Shown piece by piece: positions 32,969-43,932 of a stretch of DNA of 64,000 nt. The DNA is from Tetrapyrgos nigripes. Its lineage: Eukaryota > Basidiomycota > Agaricomycetes > Agaricales > Campanellaceae. The position numbers and the translations under genes were made by a program. Each line of letters starts with the position of its first letter. The first letter of the stretch is position 1. Under the pieces are notes generated by a model. The model saw nothing but the letters and a program-made list of their open reading frames with translations, was not told the DNA's origin and ran no database searches. The stretch spans positions 423,768 through 487,767 of the forward strand of contig JAACJM010000046.1 in the NCBI GenBank assembly GCA_013368315.1, read 5' to 3'.

Positions 32969-35035
32969 ATGGGCAGTGCCCTGTCAAATCGTCACCCTCA
33001 AGGACAAGATCAACAACCCATAAAAACTCTGTTCGTAAGTATAAACCCTAGTCCATGGAGTCAAGGATCAGCCACAACTGCGGTGGAGGGACAATTACAA
33101 CAAATTCCAATACCAGTTGGATCATCCCCCAGTAATTTTAATATTACACCACCACAATTTCGTCAAGCAGTAGAGATAATTGAAGATCTAGCTGTAAGGT
33201 GTAGGAGATTTGCAAGGGATATAGGGGCAGTAGGAACTACAGGATGGGGAAACGACGAGGCTATTCAATACATTCAGAATTTAGTAGCCTCTGAAGGATC
33301 TCGACCGGGCTACATACAGGTATTATTACAACACCCCGAATTTTCAGAGCGACTGGAACAATTATTCAGGGAAGTAACAGATCCACTGATTATGGATATA
33401 ATCTCTTACGACCTAAGGGTGACTATGATGAATGAGAATAGACCCTTTACACCAGCTGAAGAACAGGAAATACAGATCAGATCTTCCCGAAATCCATCCC
33501 CTATAAATATTTCTGACCTAGCCTCGAACAATACGGATGATGCAGTAATTGAGGGAGCTCAGCGGTACACTGAGCTAACAGGGGGACAGGTAAGTGAAGA
33601 GAGAATGCTACGAGAACTTCGAAATGTTCTTGTAGACACCGGACCATCCAGAAGCGCCTCAAGAGCAAATACTCGGACTCCAGTGCTTACCAGTCATCGG
33701 GAACATACTCGACCGATAAACCCTGTATTAAGAAGTACTACTACCAGTCAAGTTACAGGTTCAATTCAGCCACAGATACACCCTGTTGCAAATATACCCC
33801 GATACGTACCTCCAGCTCAACGACGTCAACAATCAACTCGCACGACAACTAATCAATTGGTAAAAAATAATACTTCCAATCAGTTAACAGCTCCAACGGT
33901 TCGTATAGACAACGAAGTGGAATTCACGCCCATAAATAACCAACGCCTACAACCAGGAGAAATCCGAAATGCAGGATACAGATATACCCCTGGTGTCACT
34001 CATAACCAACGAACCACCCAAATGTTTAGCGAGGTATGGAGAAGGAACTGACAGGGAAGGGGAGAAGGACAGAGAGCATATGCAGAAACTGTAATTGATG
34101 AAGAGGAGGCTGAAGAACAATCTCCAGTGAACAATGACAGTACAAATGGACCTAACAGAGAGGGTGAATCTATATTTACTGCCAGAAACCTTCCTAAAGA
34201 CACACCTCCAAGCACACCAAGGATTCCAGCCAAAGATAAAGGTAAGCAACCTATCAGAAATGCTAACACATCTTTTTTCACAGATCAACGAGATCCTCCA
34301 CCACACCAAACCCCAGTACATAGGGATCAAGCATCAAGAGCTTCCACTGAAAAAATATCAGTGGCAGGACCAGACATAAGCTCAAGAACTTTAAAAAGAC
34401 AACCAGCATTCATGGATATCACTATTGTCAACAACACCCAGAGAGACCCTTCACCATCTGAAGTACATACACCTATAGTAACAGGAAATGGAGGAAGACC
34501 ACCAACTCCTCCTCAAACACCTGTTATGGAAGCTTCAGCCCCTTCACCTACACCACCCAGCTCAGAGAGAACTTTTATAACTGCACCAGAAGGAGATCCC
34601 TCAGACCCAGAAGATCCTGAAGATCCTGAAGGACCAAGAGGAAGGAGAGGGCTAAGAGGTCATAGGGGTCATAGAGGACCACCTGGACCACCTGGCCCTG
34701 ATGGTAATAGGGGTCCCCCAGGAGAAAAAGGAAATGGAGGAAATGGGGGAAATACTGAAGAAAGGGTTAGAAGGGAAGCTTTAGCTAGGGAAGCTAAATT
34801 GGAGATCAGGAAACCAGATCCATTTGATGGTAGCGATAGGAGCTTATGGAGACCATTTATTAGTGACTGTGTAAGGATGTTCACTGCAAAACCCACTTTA
34901 TATGAGACAGAAAATTCTAAAGTCACATTTGCATCATCTTACCTCACTGGAGCAGCAGCAAGATATTATCAAAATCTCATTTAAAGAGAAATGATGGAAG
35001 GAGTATACTTGGTTGCCTTGCATAATTGGCAAGCC
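32969..35035 (+). pseudogene. Ty3/Gypsy gag, broken by two stops
   Basis: One frame runs from ATG 32969 through TGA 34049-34051 and TAA 34982-34984 to about 35035. It contains ITPPQFRQAVEIIEDLAVRC, a long Pro/Thr/Ser-rich linker, a collagen-like Gly-Pro stretch (RGPPGPPGPDGNRGPPGEKG, near 34675) and then the capsid domain: EIRKPDPFDGSDRSLWRPFI, TENSKVTFASSYLTGAAARY, and after the last stop REMMEGVYLVALHNWQAF. This is a typical mushroom Gypsy gag. There is no protease, RT or integrase after it: the sequence breaks into the TGAGAAAAG array. Both stops could be C-to-T changes. Confidence 0.75.
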
Positions 35036-35066
35036 TTTCACTGCGGGCAAAGGTACCTATTATCAA

Positions 35067-35236
35067 TGAGAAAAGCCTGAGAAAATAATGAGAAAAGTTT
35101 CAATTAACTCAGAATTTGAGCATTGAGAAAAGTCTGAGAAAAGTCAAACTTTTCTCAAAATTTTCGAGATCCTTTTCTCATTGAGAAAAGTGTGACTTTT
35201 GCCTTTGAGAAAAGTATGAGATAAGATTGAGAAAAG
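35067..35236. repeat. Dispersed array of TGAGAAAAG words
   Basis: Within 170 bases the word TGAGAAAAG occurs at least six times directly and twice as its reverse complement (CTTTTCTCA), with one near-match. Direct and inverted copies could pair as hairpins. It directly truncates the gag ORF. Confidence 0.65.
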
Positions 35237-35744
35237 TGAGAGTAATCCTAAGGAATCCCGCCAATCCCACAGGCCACGCGGCATCCATGCGGAGTTATTA
35301 ATTCAAAATTAACTAACTCTTAATTTCAGTCTCGTTTGCTCACGTTCACTTTCCATTGAAAGGGTTGCACATACTGTGCAATCGTCCTGGTTCTCTACCG
35401 TTCGCTTTCGTTCAGATAAATTTTACATAAATGTTCATTAACGTTCATTCTGATTCGCTGTGGTTCTATCTAGAAATACAAATACACGTTCACTGTGGGT
35501 CGCTCTCGTTCTGTGTGTGTGCTTCTCTGCCTGCACTACCCTCCTTGTACATGTCCTCCCAGTTGCGAAACGAAAAGAATTCTGGATTTGCATACGAAAT
35601 CTAGAGTAGTAGAGTATGCACCAATAAGTGAGGTAGAAGAGATATCGCAGAGGACTCACAAAAACGTCAAAAATGCCTGAAGATAGATGAGTAAAATCAG
35701 CCCAAGTCCAAGGAAAGCCTAGTGCTAAAACTTACAAGTCTCTC
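35237..35744. other. A+T-rich sequence without a gene
   Basis: This contains several GTTCACT/GTTCATT-like words (35340-35500) but no convincing ORF or RNA gene. It probably includes the 3' side of the minus-strand gene that follows. Confidence 0.3.
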
Positions 35745-37315
35745 AAACTGACACACTCTTCTTCGCTGCTGCCTCGTTCTCTTCCCTCTCCTCCCTCTCC
35801 TTCCTCTGAAGAGGTAAAGGTCAGTTAGAAAGCTAGTACGGCAAAGAAGTAAAATGCTCACCTTAGTGTCACTGAGGTCAACCCAAAACTACAAGCAATA
35901 GGTTAGCAAATAGGCCACTTAAAATGGTGTACCTTTTTGTCGGCTTCACATAGTTCGTCATGCTCGCCATCTGTACCTCGTTTGGCGCCATAGTCCTTGC
36001 AGTATTGGAGTTTATGCAACATTCTATTTCAACAAATTAGAACAAAGAAGGCGGATAGTGATTAGCAAAACAAAAAAATCACTTCGGGTTGACAGTATCT
36101 TCAGGAGGATGACGAGCCAGCTTCTGACCTTTGCCAGTCCGACTTTTTGGGTTTTCACCAGGTGTACCTGCAAAGCAATATGAATGGAGTTTTTCATGAT
36201 CATCTGAGAATAAAGTATCTGGGACCCAAGACGCTCCCGTAAGGCCAGTCCCAACGGTAGACACCGCTACAAGTAAATTAATACGCATTTGCGCGTACGG
36301 TGTAGGCCCTTCATCGGTAGAGAAAGTAGGCTCGTTGGGGTGGATTCCGTTCGTCATCATCAGAAGGAGAGAACTGTCGGAGAGGGGATATGTGTACGTC
36401 CGTGATATCCATTGACTGTGCACCCGATTTATCATGGTGTGATGTGTTTGTACTCTCTTCTGGTTCTGGGGTGTCTGGCGATAGCAGGTGAAGCATTATT
36501 AGATCGTAGAAGTATTAGTGGTACTTGCGCTTCAGGGATAGGGAATTCTGAAGGATCAGAGAGAGCAATGGATCTGGAACTTTTCGGAGTAGAATGACCG
36601 GGTGAGGATGCAGGAGAGAGCGTTGTGCGCGATAGAGAAGGAGTCCTTGTCCTTTCGGCAAAGAGTCGTCGGGTGATGGAGACGCAGACTAGAAAAAACT
36701 TGTAAGTTTTGGAGCATAGGCTTGAAGAGTGCAGTTACACACTTTAAGAGGAACCTGATAATCAATATATGACGATTTCTCCCTCGGTCTTCCCATATCC
36801 TGCTCAGCGGGAAGGTGATCATGAAGTAGCCCGACTGATGGATTCCAATGGGTCAGACAATGAGGTATCCTGATCGTCTTCTTCGCCAGTTTCCTTTGGA
36901 AGACATCTCTCTCGGGAATACTATCTTTGCTCTCCTCGTCTTCCTCTACATCCTTGTCCATTGCTCCAGAGAAACAACTCGTTCTACGGCAAGGCTCTTC
37001 ACCGGGAGGAAGCAAAGGAATCACGCTGATATCAAAACTATCTGTGCTGGGAGAGCTGGGTCGGGTGGTTAGTCTGCGGGAGTTGATAGAACTTGCATTG
37101 GACAATTTTGCAATGGAGTTGGCAAAAAGAGAGGTACTTGACGTGCTAGAAGCAGCACGTATTGAAGAACGGTGAGAAGAATGGTGAGAAGCTGCTGCTG
37201 GAGTGGAATGGATTGGAATAGGGCCGTTTGGATTAATGGTGGAATCATCGAGCAGAAAGGTTGAAGTTGTTAGAGTCGTCGAAACCAGGGACAGAAGGTA
37301 GAGAAGGCATATCAT
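35745..37315 (-). pseudogene. Conserved Ser/Thr-rich protein gene, fragmented
   Basis: Minus-strand pieces read: TPSRIWHRIEVEGSRDDMPS (near 37340-37280) then SLPSVPGFDDSNNFN; PNGPIPIHSTPAAAS; ASSTSSTSLFANSIAKLSNA; PSTDSFDISVIPLLPPGEE; LSRTTLSPASSPGHSTPKSS; KSGAQSMDITDVHISPLRQF; ERNPP then, after a 1-base shift, NEPTFSTDEGPTPYAQMRIN; HSYCFAGTPGENPKSRTGKG; MLHKLQYCKDYGAKRGTDGE; FWVDLSDTK; and the end RKEREEREENEAAAKKSVSV near 35747. Splice sites separate most pieces, but at least one join needs a frameshift. The pattern (TPSRIW, STP and SP sites) resembles a mushroom protein of unknown role, perhaps nuclear. I cannot name it. Confidence 0.5.
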
Positions 37316-37362
37316 CTCTGCTACCTTCTACTTCTATTCTGTGCCATATTCGTGAAGGCGTT

Positions 37363-37695
37363 TCAAGCATACTCGCCACGACAGTCGACGGTGAGCAGAT
37401 GGTGGTGAGCGTCAAGATCAAGCTCAAAACCACGAGGCGCGTCAACAAGAATTGGAACACCAATACCAAACACCTGCGAGCCTACACCGAGCAGAGCAGG
37501 CTTCTCGGTAACCAGGGGTTTCAAGGTCGTACTCAAGGTACTGAAGACTTTGGAACCGGAATCCTGGCCATCATAAGGATCCCAGACGTTTCGCATTAGC
37601 TCGGCGTCGCTGAGAAGTCTGAGAGGGAGAATATTAGAAACCTGAGCATTAGTCAATGGCATAGATGGCGACTTCGTTGACTTTACACCAGACAT
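37363..37695 (-). CDS. Short hypothetical ORF
   Basis: ATG at 37693-37695 starts MSGVKSTKSPSMPLTNAQ and continues with LLSDAELMRNVWDPYDGQ, VTEKPALLGVGSQVFGIGVP and FELDLDAHHHLLTVDC, stopping just before the TPSRIW segment of the next gene in another frame. It could be the first exon of that gene, with a splice near 37380, or an overlapping unrelated frame. No motif recognised. Confidence 0.3.
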   Translation of the reverse strand: MSGVKSTKSPSMPLTNAQVSNILPLRLLSDAELMRNVWDPYDGQDSGSKVFSTLSTTLKPLVTEKPALLGVGSQVFGIGVPILVDAPRGFELDLDAHHHLLTVDCRGEYA

Positions 37696-37794
37696 AGCTG
37701 TAAGATGTAATGTTTATCGTTGTTGTACCAGCCTCTTCTTCTCTCTCCGCCCGACGCCAAAACCGACGCGCCCGCCCATCCATGCATAGACAAC

Positions 37795-38693
37795 ATGAAC
37801 GTGAACCCCTCGCCGCCATCGTCACATATCTGGCCCCAGGCAGAACATTTGAAAGACTCCTCAAAGGTACACTGTATACTGGTAGTTCTCTGCGTTCCAG
37901 AGTTAATGGATCGCAGAGGATACCCTAGCGGAAATCAAACAAGTAGTCCGAATAAAACTCGACCTCGCCGACGACGTCCCTATACATCTTGCACAACAAC
38001 GTGGTGAACGAGTTATTGACCTGGAAGACGGTATGCTCAGATGTTTTCACTAACCACAGTCCAGCTAAACTAGTGAATGAAGAAGAAGATTTCGAGGCTT
38101 TCTGCGTTGCCGCCCGCAGGTCCGGTTCCATGGATGTTCGAGTTATCGTCTTATCGGTGAGTCAAGCCTCCCATTTCTCCTTAGCCGTTTTCTTTACATC
38201 GTTTTCAGAGCACCAACACTGCCAAGTACCGTCCCACTCAACGAGTCACCAGTGGCATAAACTACTGGTTGTATGACCCCCATACCCACCGCTGGAAGTA
38301 TGGTGCAACCACCTGGACTGCCGACCAACGCTGCGACCAAATCAATAGTCAGTGCGGCACCCACTTCCAAGTAGTCGTTCATATGCCTTCTAATAATATA
38401 TTTGCCACCGGTGAGTACTGTATCTTTCATATAGTTATATCAACTTATATATTTACTTACCCCTTGTTAGAGAGATTCGCGCATGCTCTACTTCGCGCTT
38501 GGAATCTCCAAATCGTACCGGTCCGATGCCATGGTTGTACGTCTGTATTATTTCTCTTATCGTAAATCCATCCCAAATGTCTACAGGCGAACATGTCCAC
38601 CGGGAACTGTTTAATCTTGGAGTTCATTCCGAAGCTACTGTCCGCAATGCGACGCAGTTTATGTCTTTGGCTATCGCCTCCGGTGTACTATAA
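37795..38693 (+). CDS. Intact six-exon gene: PB1/ubiquitin-like domain protein
   Basis: A clean model is join(37795-37866, 37919-38030, 38074-38156, 38209-38410, 38471-38533, 38587-38693), 212 residues, all GT..AG introns of 43-60 bases and all phases matching. The N-terminal half reads DTLAEIKQVVRIKLDLADDV, PIHLAQQRGERVIDLED, EEEDFEAF. That is the layout of a PB1 or ubiquitin-like beta-grasp domain: a basic start, then an acidic cluster before DFEAF. The second half (GINYWLYDPHTHRWKYGATT, FQVVVHMPSNNIFATG) is not recognised. It ends SLAIASGVL. Likely an intracellular protein; the PB1 reading is an inference. It lies head to head with the minus-strand gene at 35.7-37.7 kb, about 100 bases apart, so they may share a promoter. 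Confidence 0.65.
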
Positions 38694-38977
38694 TTTTCGT
38701 AAGCACACTTTGGTTTTCTTGTGACGATCACTGAAACGCCGTCAAAGCTTGCTACTGTGCACTTGCTGTCTTGTCGTTGTTGTGCTTGCTATAATTAAAA
38801 GTTTTCCGGACCCAAACAATGCCAAATACCCCTTCCTTCCTTCCTTCGGGTGATCTAATTTGAAGACTCTTCCCAATCTCTGTTCGCTTTCCTTCTCTGT
38901 GTTTGGGTCAGACGTGGAAACACGGTTTGAGTCCGCTGGGGCGAGAAGGACTACAGTTGCTGACAGGGGGGGGGGAG

Positions 38978-39583
38978 TTATGGGATCCTTTTTGACGCCA
39001 GAGTTGGTGGAAACCAAAGGGGAGGAGAACCAGAGATTCTGGACCCGCAAATACTGGAACCATACTGCTCGTTGAACAGCAGATCAACGACGTTACGAGC
39101 AGCGATCGTTTCAGTCTCCATGGTGGAAATGAAAGGCTCAAAGGCATTGACGTAATAGAACCCAGTATCCACTTTCACTGGCGGGAACTCGGTCGTTGGT
39201 GGAAGAACGGGGTAAGCATCCCACTGTAAAAGATACATGATGTTAGGAGTCAGAAGATTATTCATATGATGAGGTAGACAACTTACCTCTTTCCTATACA
39301 CCCATGTTACCTGTCCATCAAATACCTTTTCCAGCCATTCATCCGAGACCGGTTCCATCGAGGAAATTTTGACAACCCACTCGTTCTCATTTATTTTACC
39401 ATGGTAAGACACTGAATTGAATTCCGGGGCTTTGCCGCCACGACGTACACCTTCCCATGTCGTCAAAAGCATAGAAGGGGGTTTAGTGTTGGGAACCAAA
39501 GAACGAACTGTTAACGAGGAAAGTCCGAACATGTGAAAGACAGTAATACTATAGAAGCACGGATGACTTGAGTAAAGAGCCAT
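38978..39583 (-). pseudogene. Prenylcysteine oxidase fragment (C-terminal part)
   Basis: Two exons match the end of prenylcysteine oxidase/lyase, a FAD enzyme that removes the prenyl group from prenylcysteine in the vacuole or lysosome. Exon 1 reads PPSMLLTTWEGVRRGGKAPE then FNSVSYHGKINENEWVVKI and VSDEWLEKVFDGQVTWVYRK. After an intron (donor GTAAGTTG near 39286, acceptor TTTACAG near 39224) exon 2 reads WDAYPVLPPTTEFPPVKVDT, GFYYVNAFEPFISTMETET and ARNVVDLLFNEQYG. The whole FAD-binding N-terminal part is missing upstream, so it is a truncated copy. A run of about ten G lies just downstream (near 38966). Confidence 0.7.
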
Positions 39584-39589
39584 ATACTG

Positions 39590-40870
39590 ATCTACATATA
39601 GAATCTGCTTGGAGAAACATGAACAGAGACAGGCAGGCTTCGTGGTGATTGGCCTCGACGGGACATAATTGTGCCCAACTGTCCAGAATTAGCTATTTTT
39701 GCACTGTGGTTCGCGTACAGGAATTGCAGATAAGCCATGCATCTTGTGATGGCCCTCAGAGTATGAGCAAAAGGAGATGCGAGACAATCATTCGGTGTCC
39801 AAATGCAGCACAGCCACATGAACAGACGGACAGGCCATAACCACGTATGAGGCGCGAATGGGGGGCAATCGGAATGAGACATCGGTTAAAAAGAAACGAA
39901 CAGTGGGCTTCGAGTTCTGGTGAAGTTCTACGAGGACAGTAAGAGAGTCGGAGGAATTGGAGGATCCTTTGAAAAAAAGGCACAGCCACATTTGAACGTG
40001 CAAAAAGGACGAAGGTGCCCCGATCGAGAAGATGATATATTTTGGGCAAGAAAACTGGGAGAAGGAAAGGCGAGTTCGTTTCTGCATATCATATATAAGC
40101 TGGGTACCATTGGCAGGCATGAATGCTTGTAGAACGAGCGGAAGGCTCTAAGCCTAAAGTGCATGAATTGTCAACCAGAAGCCCCAACTGCAAGAAAAGT
40201 GAGGTAATGCACTTTGCATGTACTCAAAGGGATTCAAATGTCTGAGCCTGGGCTTGCGGAGCACTCTGGCCTATATGGTTGGACAGAAATTTGACCTCAA
40301 GCGGGAGAAGCTGAGATATATAGAAATGAGCTTCCAGCACGACACAGAGGAAAGAGGATACTCACCTTCAGGTGGTAGTGGATTCGAGTGCTTTGCAATT
40401 GCCTTAAGCTTGACGTATAAACTTGATGAGACTGAAACCGGTACTAACATCACCAAAGCTGATGAGGAAGATGTACATGCACGAAATGTCTGTCAATGGA
40501 GGTGTTAGTCCGCACATATCACAAGGTTTACTGAATAGTACTCACCGACATCCAAGACGTGAGCCGTAGCTTTGATCTGTGCCTGAAAGCAGGAGCTCCA
40601 AGCATCACCGGTACCACAGCCCATATTCGCAAGGGACTACTGCCTCTGGGACCCACACCGGTACTGACGCCAGCAGCAGTAGTGGTACCAATATCGCTGG
40701 AATGGGCACACCAGCTATAACTGTCGCTACATCTCTGCTTCCGATTCCAGGAGTATGAACACAAGCTCCGCTTATGGTTCTGGGACGGGTAGTGGACCTA
40801 AAGTGTATGCGATGCCTACTGACGCCGAGGCCAACATCGAGAACGACACTCTTGCTGGCTTTCACAGAAG
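39590..40870. other. No confident gene
   Basis: There are short frames on both strands, some with the splice-like GTGAGT...AG signals found in decayed genes (for example near 40365 and 40545 on the minus strand), but no recognisable protein. Confidence 0.3.
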
Positions 40871-40872
40871 CT

Positions 40873-41571
40873 CTACTCGGCGATACAGCAGCAGAAGACC
40901 GCGATTGAGGTTCCGTCAGCGCGATAAATAAGTGTTGGTTCAGGCGTAGTCCTGTTACCCAAAACTTTGCCCAGAGAAGCGACGGGCCAACAAGTGGATG
41001 ATATGATGGTTTGGACATCGTCTCCTTCGGAGTGAGAAAGGGTCCATACAGAGTAGGCAGAGAATTGGGGTTTTCTGGATAGTCCTGTCGCAGCAGTGAA
41101 TTGATGACCGACGATACGGTAGTGTAGGAAGTCGGAATGAATACGAAGGAGTCGCTGTACAGCGCATTTGGGTATGTCAGGAGTATTTTCGTCGAACTTG
41201 AGACCTCGGCCGACCCAATCCTGCTCGTTCCAATCGTCTAGAATGGCGTCGAGCTCGTCGTCATCGTAAATCCCATCCATGTTGAGGGAGATGAGATTAT
41301 TATGAAGAGGGTCGGAAAAGATACCATTCTTCTCCCGGGTCGCCAGAACATCCGCTCTCTCGATTTCGGCGACATATTCTTTGAGAAGAGCGTTCCGAGT
41401 CATGCGTTGAATCAGCTCGGGTTTATTTCGTATCGATTTGGCCCGCTGAGTAGTCGGCAGTGGGGAGAGTCTTTCCAGGTTGGATGGGGCAGGAGAAATG
41501 GTGGCGATGCCGCACTTCTTGGTGCAACAACCAAGAGGATCTTGGAGTAGACACGTGAGTTTGGAATGCAA
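40873..41571 (-). pseudogene. Kinesin-5 motor fragment fused to unknown sequence
   Basis: The first 95 or so residues are a decayed copy of the end of a kinesin-5 (BimC/Eg5) motor: LTCLLQDPLGCCTKKCGIAT, ISPAPSNLERLSPLPTTQRA, KSIRNKPELIQRMTRNALLK, EYVAEIERADVLATREKNGI. The family reads SKLTRLLQDSLGG and RAKSIRNKPE...REKNGIF here. The remainder (DDDELDAILDDWNEQDW; HSDFLHYRIVGHQFTAATGL; SRKPQFSAYSVWTLSHSEGD) does not belong to kinesin-5 as far as I know and looks like part of another conserved protein. The frame is open across the join, so this is either a chimera of two gene fragments or sequence brought together by a capture event. The rest of the motor is absent. Confidence 0.6.
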
Positions 41572-41718
41572 CGATATTGCAAAAGACGTACCGATTGTAT
41601 CACCTCTGGCATTTTCAGAGTCTCTTCCACGTTTTGAAGTACACTCACAGTTTAGCGATATGCATCACCCACACTTCCGCACGGCGGAAAATTTGTGCCT
41701 CGACCGGTACAGATCGTT

Positions 41719-43700
41719 GGGAAGGTGAGTCGCTGGTTCTTAGCAATGCCAACCTCTCCCATCAGAACGTCCATGACGATGTACATGTGTCGCGGGTCTT
41801 GGCAACGTTAACCTTTCCGAAAATGGTGAACGCAGCTTTCGTCTACGAATGCTGAGGCGACGAATAGAACACAACCTGAATGTAAATGTCAGTAACGGTG
41901 CAGATAAATGCTCGAGAGGACATACAAAGTCCAAGGCTTGTCCAAAATTGCCAATCCAAGTCCAATCTTGCGGAGAAAGTCTTCGTTGAGAGGAATCTGA
42001 AGGCAATAAAAGGTCAAAAAAGAAGTCAAGGGAAAAACAGGATCACCAACATTGTCGGGAATTTCACGGTAAGCAGATACCTCAGTCGACGACTCCTGCG
42101 CAGCGGCATACCTCTACATTGGCCAGCGTATATAGTTCGGAAGGTCCACGACAATGAGTCGCTGGTTCTCAGGAAGGCCAACCTCTTTTGGGAGGTCCAC
42201 GACGATGTGTCGCGGGTCTTGGCAATGCTAACCTTTCCGAAAATGGTGAACGCAGCTTTCGTCTACGGATGCTGAGACGACGAATAGAATACAACCTGGA
42301 TGTAAATCTCAGTAATGGTACAGATAAATGCTTGAGACGATGTACAAAGTCCAAGGCCTGTCCAAATTTGCCAATCCGAATCCAATCTTGCGAGAAAAGT
42401 CTTCGATTTTGTTCGTTGAGAGGAATCTGAAGGCAATAAAAGGTCAAAAAAGAAATCAAGAGAAAAAATAAGATCACCAACATTATCGGGAATTTCACGT
42501 TGAGCAGATGCCTTAGTACGACTCCTGCGCAGCGGTAGATAGTTGGGAAGGTCCACGACGATGAGTCGCTGGTTCTCAACAATGCCAACCTCTTTTGGGA
42601 GGTCCACGACAGCGTGTCACGGGTCTTGGCAGTGCTGACCTTTCCAAGAATGGTGTTGGCGCCAGTAGAACGCAGGGTAGTATCGTAGACGGAGGATGCC
42701 TCAGTCTAATCTTGCGAAAGTCTTCCAAAAGTCGTAAAGCAGTCCGTAAAGCGATAAAAAGGGAAGGAACAGGGCCAGTCAAGCTGGGAATGAGTGGACA
42801 ATGGACCAAGCCAGTGTCCAAGTGCTGGCCTAGCCAGGACTTGAGTCTTCATCGTCGGAAGGTCCACGACGATGAGTCGCTAGTTCTTAGCAATGCCAAC
42901 CTCTTTTGGGAGGTCCACGACGATGTGCCGCGGGTCTTGGCAATGCTAACCTTTCCAAGTATGATGTTGGCGCCAGCAGAACACAGGGTGGTATCGTAGA
43001 CGGAGGATGTCTTCGGAAAGTCGATAAAAAGGGGAGGAACAGGGCCGGCCAACCTGGGGAATGAGTTGTTGGTGCCAGCAGAGTGAAACATGTTGGTTTC
43101 GTACAAAGAGAACGCCTAGCTACCTGCAACGACAAATAAAACGCAATCTGGGTGTACATATCAGTGTAATGTGTAGAGAAATCCTGCAGACAACATACAT
43201 AAGTCCAGGCCTTGTTCAAAATCGCCCAATCTTGCGAGGAAAGTCACCGATTTTGCTTGTAGCGGCGTTGAGGGAAATCTAGAAACAATGAAGGTCAATA
43301 AAGAAAGAAAGTGAAAGAAATAAGATCGCCAACATTGTCGGGAATTTCACGTTCAGCAGATGCCTTAGTAGGACTCCTAGATGGTTGGGAAGGTCCATGA
43401 CAACGAGTCGCTGGTTCTCAGCAATGCCAACCTCTTTTGGGAGGTCCACGACGGCGTGTCGCGGGTCTTGGCAATGCTGACCTTTCCAAGAATGATGTTG
43501 GCGCCAGTAGAACGCAGGGTAGTATCGTAGACGGAGGATGCCTCAGGCTAATCCTGCGAAAGTCTTCCGAAAGTCGTAAAGCAGTCCATAAAGCGATAAA
43601 AAGGAAAGGAACAGGGCCAGCCAAGCTGGGAGTGAGTGGACAATGGACCAAGCCAGTGTCCAAGTGCTGGCTTAGCCAGGACTTGAGTCTTGCAACGAGG
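41719..43700 (+). repeat. Five diverged tandem units of 0.3-0.5 kb
   Basis: Units start with GGAAGGTCCACGAC-like sequence at 41719, 42139, 42546, 42857 and 43388. Each is followed by GAGTCGCTGGTTCT and, about 55 bases on, GGAGGTCCACGACG...CGCGGGTCTTGGCAA. Units 1 and 2 share one continuation (GAACGCAGCTTTCGTCTACG...). Units 3 and 5 share another (GGCGCCAGTAGAACGCAGGG..., ending in CCAGGACTTGAGTCT). Unit 4 begins like units 3 and 5 and then diverges. On the minus strand all units encode related peptides (EVGIVENQRLIVVDLP; SVYDTTLRSTGANTILGKVS), so the unit probably arose from an exon or exons of one gene. Confidence 0.7.
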
Positions 43701-43932
43701 AGATGGAGGTAAGGAGTAGAGAAGACGGAGACTTGACGCGCCCAAGATTTGATGGTCACATGCCATCACATCATTGGGCGTCTATTTTCTATTGCTTCTC
43801 CTCTTACCGTCAAGTCCTGGCTCAGTCCAGCACTTAGCACTGGCTTGGATCCGGTGCTTGTACTACTACTGACTTGGTCAGTCATTACCCTCCACGTTTT
43901 ATACGCGTTTTTATCCTCACAGTTACATCGAA

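Noticed and set aside
40605..41018. 137-residue minus-strand ORF
   Set aside because: It overlaps the kinesin-5/chimera frame in another phase; composition looks like a shadow frame.
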